This document shows positions 56,061 to 64,000 of a stretch of 64,000 nt of DNA, in pieces. Under the pieces are notes generated by a model. It was not told the DNA's origin. It saw nothing but the letters and a program-made list of their open reading frames with translations, and searched no databases. Every line of letters begins with the position of its first letter. The first letter of the stretch is position 1. The position numbers and the translations under genes were made by a program. Origin of the DNA: Sipunculus nudus (taxonomy: Eukaryota > Annelida > Sipuncula > Golfingiida > Sipunculidae); the NCBI GenBank assembly GCA_026874595.1, contig CM049306.1:84596142-84660141 (forward strand), written 5' to 3'.

Positions 56061-59000
56061 CTAAGGATATTGTCTTAACATCTATATGGTTGGGGAAATG
56101 GTTTTGATAAAAAAAATGATTCACATAAAATAATTTTTTTTATGTGACGTCCTATCCTTCATGTCTGGACACCAATCTATGTGAGAGAAACATGGGAGCG
56201 CCGGATCAGAGTGCTTTCCTTGTTGAGCGTACCAATCGTAGTTATAGGCTTCTGACAAACAGTGACCCCGGCTCTGAGGAACTGAACTTCACTCATAGTA
56301 TAATAGTTAATTTCCAAATCAAGGCGGATTTCCAAAATAAATGCAAACGATGTTGTATATCCATATGTTTAAGAATTCAATACACTGTAAATAAGATTTC
56401 ATTTTATTTTTCAATTTGGCAGGTTCTAGTTCATATCATGTGAAACCCCAGGTCCCGTGAAAGGTTCCCTGTCATTCACCTTCTTTAGAGATGACTGTGC
56501 ATGCACATTTGGGTTAGGTTCAAGTCCCATTTATGACAAGTGAGATATTGGCAAACCTCAGGTAAATACACAGTATGGTATCGGCATAGGGTGTAGCCAT
56601 GAAATAAATTCAAATAATCTTTTTTTAATATTTTATTTGGTTGGCCATGGTTGAAAAAATAAAACCTTGTTAATAACATGGGTAATTATCAATCACATGG
56701 GATACGTATGTAGAAAGTATTTAACCATTCGAAACACCCGTCAGTGTCATGTTTTGATTAAATATTGGTATATACCGATATAGAAGCAATGATTATACGG
56801 CTAGTACCACGGGTAAATTGAAAATTTGTGTTTCATATACTCTAAATGGGCATGGTATATATGAGCAGATGTAGGTATTCCATTAATATATATTTAAATA
56901 GTGCCTATAAACAGGGTATTTTTTTAACGTGCAGTAGACCCCTATTTGTGCAATTGTAATTAGAACATGTCCAGTTGTATTTCTCAATTTGTGTAGTTCT
57001 GTAATATAAAGTGTTGTTCAAGTCACAAACCTAAATTAGCATATATAAAAACCTAAAATATGCTTATGAGTAAATAATATCAAAAGGGCTATATGTTATT
57101 TTTATTAATGTACAATAATATTTACATGAATATTTTTTCAATGAGCCAAATAATTTTATTATTGATTTCCAAGGATCATAGAGAGACGAACATCATAATA
57201 CAGCATGGTGACAAACGTGTGTTCTGCTTCTATCAACTTTAAGGTCTCATTAAAGTTTGTCTACACGTTGTTTTATTAATTAAATATTAGCTACATTGTT
57301 GCTCTGTGACCACTTGACGTGTACGTATTCTGAAATCTAAAATATACCCCACAAAATTGGATCTGAAAACTTTAAGAATTCTCGCAAGTTGTTGAATTTT
57401 TAAACGTTTTAGAAAATGTTACCAGTTTATATATTTTAACTTTAAATCAATATATCCTTTGGTTCAAAACATTCCATTTTGACTGTATGGAGTTATAAAC
57501 ATGTTTTCTAAAATGAATTTTTTTTTTGGTAATAAATGGAAAGGCTTAAATAGAAGAAAATTTAAATACAAATAATGTTTCTTTTGCACATTTAAAACGT
57601 AAATACCCAATAAAATCATAATTTTGAGAGTTAACATCCCAAATAAAAATCTCTCACATTTTTACCTGTATTTTTAACATGATGGTATGAGATATTCTGT
57701 AGTTGTAACAGGTATGCTGGAATAAATGATTTTAATCAAATATATGAAATTAATTAAACATTGTAAAATCTAAATAAAAGCCATCCATTTCAGAGACCCT
57801 TATCTTTCCACATACCAACACGTAGCGCTCATGCACGGCTTTAGAAAATGTACATTTCAAGGGATCCTAGACCAATATCAAGGAAAAAATACATAAACAG
57901 ACCCGAGGCCTTAATTTTAGACATTTCGATGGATGCCTTGCCATCTCAAGGCTAAGAATAAGTTGATATTTTCATCAACATGAGAGTATTAATCTCAGTT
58001 ACAAATGTTGATCTTACCCTGAATAGTCAGTTGACCTATAAATTATGTATCCGCAAGGGGATGATTAATTTGTAACTTTCAAAAGGCGTGCAAAATGGGA
58101 TGGATGGAAGAGAATATGTAAATACCCTCTCGCCCACCAAGAAAAAAAATAGCATAACCCCAAGTTCATAAATGCCTGGCCTCCTTAAACCTAGTTCATT
58201 ACGTGCGTTAAATGGTCTACTTATTGTCTTGATCAGACAAACTTATTTTACAGCTTAAACAGGCTGTCAGCACCCTTACAGCGTGATATCCCTGGCTGAC
58301 TTAATATTCAGGCTGTTGCGTAATATTTTCCTTGCAGAATAATTTAGAAGATTTTTTTTTCATACTGGTCAACGATTTATTTTTTTCTGTATTGCCCGCT
58401 AATATAACTTCCCAGCCTCCCTCATGAGAATGAGGACATATTAACGCCATCTCCCAGTAAAATCTACATCATCACCATATTGCGAAACTGAAATACTGGA
58501 TTAAAATAATGAAGTATAAAACAAAAGCCCCCTGCGAGAACGGATGTTACGGCATCATTTTGGCCACGTTCCCAACGTTATTGAGACGATTTTCAGAACA
58601 CTTGGCATGGCAAAAAAATCATGAGAACAGTCTAAAGAGAAAACCGACTTCTGTCACCATATGGGCCACATTCCCATCCTTCCGCCAGAGGTCGTTTCTG
58701 AACCTCTTCCAGTTAGCTCAACTGTCAATCTTTAAATTAAAGTTTATTACATTTTAAGCTTCTGTTTACATTTCACATGCGTATGCTTATAAAATATTAT
58801 TATCCCGTGAAGTCTTAACCAAAACAGTCCTATGATTATGTTATTTGCCTTGAAAAAATCTTGTCCAATATATTTGAACCGACTACATTACCCTCTTCAC
58901 TATATTTATACCCACAGCCCCTCACTAGCAGAGACGTACACTGCTAGGCGTACTGCGCAGTATGTGCCACATTCCCTACGTTATTGGGACGATTGTCGGA

Positions 59001-59200
59001 TCCTTGTCACAAATCGCTGGCCAGATTTACTAACAAAACCAAATATACAGTTATGAACAGTAGACAATTAGCATAATTCATTCTTCGTCGAGCCAGTCTA
59101 CAAGTTATATCATAAGTTAAAATAAAAAAAAATAATAATAAAAAAAGAAAAAAACAAAGGGGCCTATTTCGATATCTGACATCTACAAAATAAAGACAAT
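56061..59200. other. Intergenic DNA, no gene seen
   Basis: AT-rich, low repeat content. 58555-58605, 58660-58690 and 58962-59010 share ccacattccc(t)acgttattgggacg-like sequence (see findings). No RNA gene recognised. Confidence 0.4.
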
Positions 59201-61300
59201 CCCTTGAACCTTTTATAAAAATAGTAGAAATAAGTGGATCTCCTACATATGTTGTCCGTTATATATGTTGTTTCTATCAACACGTCCAGCGCATCCTTTA
59301 GCGGCCACAGGTTTGCAAATTACAAAAGATGGCGTTTCTCGCTTCAGATGCTCTCTTCCTCCACAGCTACTGTGCAATCAACCATCTTCAGTCACATGGG
59401 TTTTTTTGTTTGTCAATATGGGCACCTGTACCGTTCCTGACAGCCCATAGATAAATAAGCTCATGCGTCCATCATAGGGGCGCTGTAAACCTTTCTTAGC
59501 AGGAAACAGCTACAGTTCCTTAATGCGTAGCCCGATTGAGCCAGAAAACATTAATTCTTCAAATAAAGTACGTAAATAACAGGCTTTAACAAACTGGCTT
59601 TCGAAAGTCACAGGATGGAAAAAGGATTAAAAAGGCTGGCACTGAGAGGTCTTTAAAGCAAACAGAATTGTGCCATTATAGTGTCTGCTGTGATGTATTC
59701 TCGCAGGATCAAAGAGCTAGTTCTTGTAAGATCTGAAAGACGTCGCATTTCTTGCTGCTAGAGCTACTCTTCCCCCAGACCGAGATAAAACGTTTCAATT
59801 GTTTGACAACCAAAATGTGACTTCAAAGATGCACCAGACAATCAAAACAGTTCAGTTACAAAGTTTGTGAAAGGATTATTAAGATTATTAGAATACCTGA
59901 TTTCTCTTGCATATGCATGTCTGCGGCTTAATCTGTATAATTCCTTCACATTCCTATTGCATAATCCCTCCGTTTCGCTAATGTACCATTTTGCATTTGT
60001 TTATAAATATGATCCGCGGGTCACCAGGGGTGGGCTGGTTTTGGGTAGGTGTTAAGGTACAAATATGTATATTACCACACGTACGCTCCAAAGCAGCGGT
60101 TACGTTAAGCTCATTTATTCGCTACACTTCCCGCTGCATTAAACCACGTATGCCGGTCAGGTTTGGCCACCAAGCGGTCCTGTCTCTGTGGAATTCCCCC
60201 CTGCGTAATATTTAACCGATCACATTGCAGATAGCACCAGCACAATTGGATGTTCTTCGAGGTACGGGTCACTTTAGACTGCGGTGAAAAGCGCTTGGTA
60301 GCACAGGCTTTTTCCAGCCCCTGTTGGAACACACACGATGCAATCGTCAAGTTTCAACACAGTCTCTGTACTGTTTTGCTGGTGTGGCCTGAGGTAAGTT
60401 ATCCCCCACTTTCTGCATATTTCCTCTCTTTCCAAGCTTCACGAGCTTGCCATGGGCGTAGCTATGTTTGTTTACACGCCAAACCTATCAGATTTCTTCT
60501 ACCAGTGCTGCAGAGTTGTTTAAACGCAGAGCCAATCAGATTTTACTTTATACGGCGCAAACTGACTGGATGTTTGGAACCGTGCCAAACCTGAAGAATC
60601 CTGCTTTGATTCACAGCGTGTGAGTGGAAGTTCACCAGGAGGTCACGCGCTGTGTTCAAAGCGTATTCCTCACGCTATTAGTTCATTTGGCTATGAATAA
60701 GTCCCCTTTCCCTGGCCCTTTTATTTTGTCTAATTCTACTGTTTAATACGTTGTGCTTGTTTACCATAACATGACTGCGTGACCAGAGCGCATGCGCGAC
60801 AACGCCAAATCAAGGAAGACAAACAGGAAAGAAAGCGCACCGACGAAACCCTGGTTTGAAGTTTGTAAAATCCTGAAGATACGCGCTTACGGCTCTTATA
60901 TTGCCTGTATCCTATATTTGTATTTTCCTCCATTGATCGAGTCTGTTGCGAGTTAATTTGCACAGGTGTAAGCGAAGGGTTTCAGAACGAAATGTTGGCA
61001 TACATAATATTTTAAGGAGAAAACACTATATTTCATGTATATTTTATAAATCTGGTATGTGAATAAATCCTTCTAAGTCCAAGTTGCACCATGCAAAATT
61101 GAGTTCCCTTACCAGATTTCCTAGCTTGCTGCCTGGCTGTCGGGCGTGCTTCTGTGTTTTATCCAGGAAGTCATATCTTTAGTTCTTTTCACATGTATCA
61201 AGCGGGACACGGAAATTATGCTATAGTGGCGCCATATTGGCTTTCCTGATATTTTTTCACATTTTGGCCAGCATTAGCCATGAGACGTAAGTATGTCGTG
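59201..61300 (+). promoter_or_regulatory. GC-richer stretch with two strong donor-like sites, possible promoter of a downstream gene
   Basis: CpG dinucleotides are clearly more frequent here than in the flanks, especially at 60000-60960. Two gtaagt sites follow plausible exon ends: GGCCTGAG|gtaagt at 60393/60394 and ATGAGAC|gtaagt at 61286/61287. No protein family is recognised in the frames here. Confidence 0.3.
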
Positions 61301-64000
61301 TTGAGTGAACATCATCAGGGAATAACTGTGCATGAGGATAGAAAAAATGGGCAAACCGATGTCCTCCTACCCGCCGGCGGACACGTTTGGCCAAATATAT
61401 ATACATTGTACAAAATTAGGTAGTGGCCACAATGTTAGTATGTGTACCTTGTTCTTTAGAAATTCTCTCCGTCAATACAAGAGTTTTTGAATTTATATAG
61501 AAAATCCTTAAGAGGAAGATCGAATTTTCCTTTTGTCTTTATATTGTGTTTTACTTCCAGCTTTTATCATCATCAATAGAAAGTTTCTTTTTTAATTTAC
61601 CTTCACCAGGTGATAGGTAATGTATTTACACTTGTTTTACCGAGTTATTTGGCTAGTCATGTTTAAACGGGTCTGGTGAAATTAGGTCCAGGGAAAATGA
61701 AACACCAAAGGAAAAATATGTTAAGTTTAGAGATAATCCGGATCAATTTTTTTTTAATTTACTTGATTCTTTGCCATCGTAAGATATGACAATTTCTTTA
61801 TCCTGATCAAGGGCCATGGTCATTGACTGGAATTAGGGTGCTAAACTATGATCTTAATATTCAGTTTATGAACTATGATACACTGTTTCTGCATTTTATA
61901 ATTAGTCCTGCTGACTTGAAAAATTATATTGAACAATGTAAGATACATAATTAAAACATTGATCTGTCTATTAATGCTTTTATGTATCTGTATCCAAGAA
62001 ATAAACTTTCTTCTTCAGATATCGAGTTCTGAAAATGTTAACCTAAAATTGACATCCTCTAATTTACTTTAATTGTATTTGTCTCGTTGTTTGTTCTCAT
62101 GGGTGATAAGATATGTCTAACCTTGTCTATTTATAGGTGAATATCTGAGGTTTTAGTAAAATGGCTTGCTCTGTTTTAATATAAGCTGCGGACCATCAGG
62201 TTCAAAGTTTCGTCTGAGGACAGGAGTGCTTTTATATAAGGTAGACTCAAGACATAGATATTGGCACCAAGTCAATCATTCAGAGTTTATACACCCATCT
62301 CAGAAATTCTTCTGGGCCACTTTCTTGATGTATCTAAAAGGTTAATGCAAAAAACTGCAAAAAGCAGAATTGAATGACCAGGTTACATGCATTTTGTAGT
62401 GTTGTGTACAAAACATGGCACGGATATTACAAACTTATTCAGATTTATTAAATTTCTCGTCGTTCGATCCCGTTGCCTCCTAGAGAAAGTCATACTTAGC
62501 GTGTCGCCCTCTAGAGGGATTTTTCTGCCGATTTTTAGGCGGCCTGAAAAAAATCGGTTTAATCGGTAGATGTAAGGGTGCTGCCGGCCGTATTGTTTAC
62601 AAATCTTGGAGAAAAACGTAAACAATCATGTAAAAACGGATGAGCCTGACATCGGCATTGATACCCCAACCTTTACCTTTTCTTTGATTATATTTGGCGA
62701 TTATTGGCCGTTGCCTTAAGGCGGTTTGTGGTGTTTTGTTTTCTTTTGGACTGCTATTTCTATACTGTTTTCATCAGTGGTGTAGTCGAGTCCACTCCCT
62801 AGGTGTCCGAGTGCAAGTCCGAGTCCAGAAAGTGGACTCGGCTGTACCATCACAGATCAATGACAGTAAGCTAGGAAATGATGCAACTTTTCCCTTCATC
62901 TCCTTACAATGGCACCGCAAGAAAGCACGGAACACTGAAACTTTAACTTAACTAACTAAACTTTCTCATTTATAAAACTAGTTTGACTAAATGAGAACCA
63001 CCCCAACTTGTGCCCTAAGGCGTTGCTTTCGAGACAGTAATTGGCAAATGATGCCCCGCGTGTGATTCTTTGGTAAAGCCACATCAGACAACTCTTAAAC
63101 AAGATACCCCAGGGACCAACGTGTTTACTGAAATAATCCAGGATGAAGACCTATAGTATGGTCGAAGTCTAGACATGTGGACACTGTTTCATTTATTTCA
63201 TGTCGCATTAGAGTGTACATTATCAAGGAACATACAAACATGTTACCAATTAAAGACAGAGGCCTTGAGCGAATTTCCGGCACAGCTACCTTTGTATGAT
63301 TAAGTGTAGAAATCAATACACATGTAAGGTGAGGTGACATCTGCGAGTTGTCGCTAAAGAGTAGTAACTTTTAGGAGTTGTCGTAACCTGAGTACCCTCC
63401 CTTAATTCCTGAGAATTTTAACGGTCTTTTGTCATGCAGTGCTGAATATTCAATAGTAAACGTCCTGACAATAGTTTCTTGAAAGGTTAACAGAAAGTCT
63501 AGTATGATTTGTTTCTTTCTGCGAGGCAAATGGAGGTTCCCTGACAGCGATCGTTCCCCTGACATATACGTGTCAGCCTGTAGACTTCCGCCGCTTTCTT
63601 ACATAGATAGAAAGATGCTCACTTTCATCGCCAGGTGTCTCTTGAGTCTAGCTTACACGTTACTAAATTTAGATATGGTATGATTTCGTAATATCCTATA
63701 GCAATATCGTATCGTAAATATCTAAGATTCGTATTTTATTTTCCCGTACATTATACGAACTTCGCGTAAAGGGGATGGGATAATAACATCAAATGCTGAT
63801 CATGCAACAACAAGGCTGCCCATGAAACAATTACACCGGAGAAAAATTAGATTTATGCGCTGCTGGCATAATTATTAGAAGGCGATGACGAAGATACACC
63901 AGATGAGGAGATTCTGGGATTCAAGGGAATCAGGCAACAAAAGATTATTTTAACGGTGAAATAATTGAAATTTCGTCTGTTATTAACAAAATAAAACTAG
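61301..64000. other. Right end of window, no gene seen
   Basis: Mixed-composition DNA. 62779-62850 holds AGTCGAGTCC/AGTCCGAGTCC repeats, a motif seen in many invertebrate dispersed repeats. No coding frame recognised. Confidence 0.35.

Noticed and set aside
60111-60594. Overlapping frames on both strands (79 and 114 residues)
   Set aside because: No family resemblance, and both strands are open together, as expected from local base composition.
62430-62510. tRNA-like phrase cgttcgatcccg
   Set aside because: No acceptor stem or D-arm partner could be found around it on either strand.

Overview
This is eukaryotic nuclear DNA. It is AT-rich and gene-poor, with spliced exons flanked by GT-AG introns, large introns full of dispersed repeats, minisatellites and MITE-like elements. 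The style of repeats (elements ending in GTCCGTCC-type simple sequence, a GCCCCCGCC/GGCGGGGGC element, hAT-like CAGGG...CCCTG elements) suggests a lophotrochozoan, most likely a mollusc. That placement is an inference from repeat style, not proof.

Two protein-coding genes are recognisable and lie head to head. MCM2 (DNA replication licensing helicase subunit) runs leftwards from an ATG at 18578. Only its first three coding exons are found (18573-18578, 16725-16921, 12601-12773; 125 residues); the rest must lie beyond the left edge, because nothing resembling it was seen in 1-12600. LTA4H (leukotriene A4 hydrolase/aminopeptidase) runs rightwards from an ATG at 19649 and is complete: 15 coding exons, all phases compatible, stop at 51550-51552, AATAAA at 51615, predicted protein 615 residues. 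The zinc site HEITH-x18-E, the GGMEN motif and the C-terminal GRMKF motif are all intact. The position equivalent to human Tyr378, the residue that human enzyme loses to suicide inactivation, is Phe.

Layout: 1-12600, MCM2 intron 3 with two long copies of a composite repeat, a hAT-like insertion and hairpin-ended repeats; 12601-18578, MCM2 exons 1-3 with a third composite repeat copy; 18579-19648, shared upstream region; 19649-51552, LTA4H; 51553-64000, downstream DNA without a recognised gene, with a palindrome-cored repeat at 54.8-56.06 kb and a GC-richer stretch at about 59.2-61.3 kb that could be the promoter of the next gene.

The least expected feature is that three LTA4H introns carry tandem arrays anchored on splice junctions: a 58-bp array ending at the exon 2 acceptor, a 42-bp array starting at the exon 10 donor, and an approximately 131-bp array starting at the exon 14 donor. 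The last two repeat exon-end sequence plus GT, so they create many decoy 5' splice sites. Other points of interest are a decayed THAP-domain fragment beside a long inverted repeat in intron 1, hAT-like elements with 5-bp target duplications readable against empty sites in the same window, and a possible two-exon antisense coding fragment in LTA4H intron 13.
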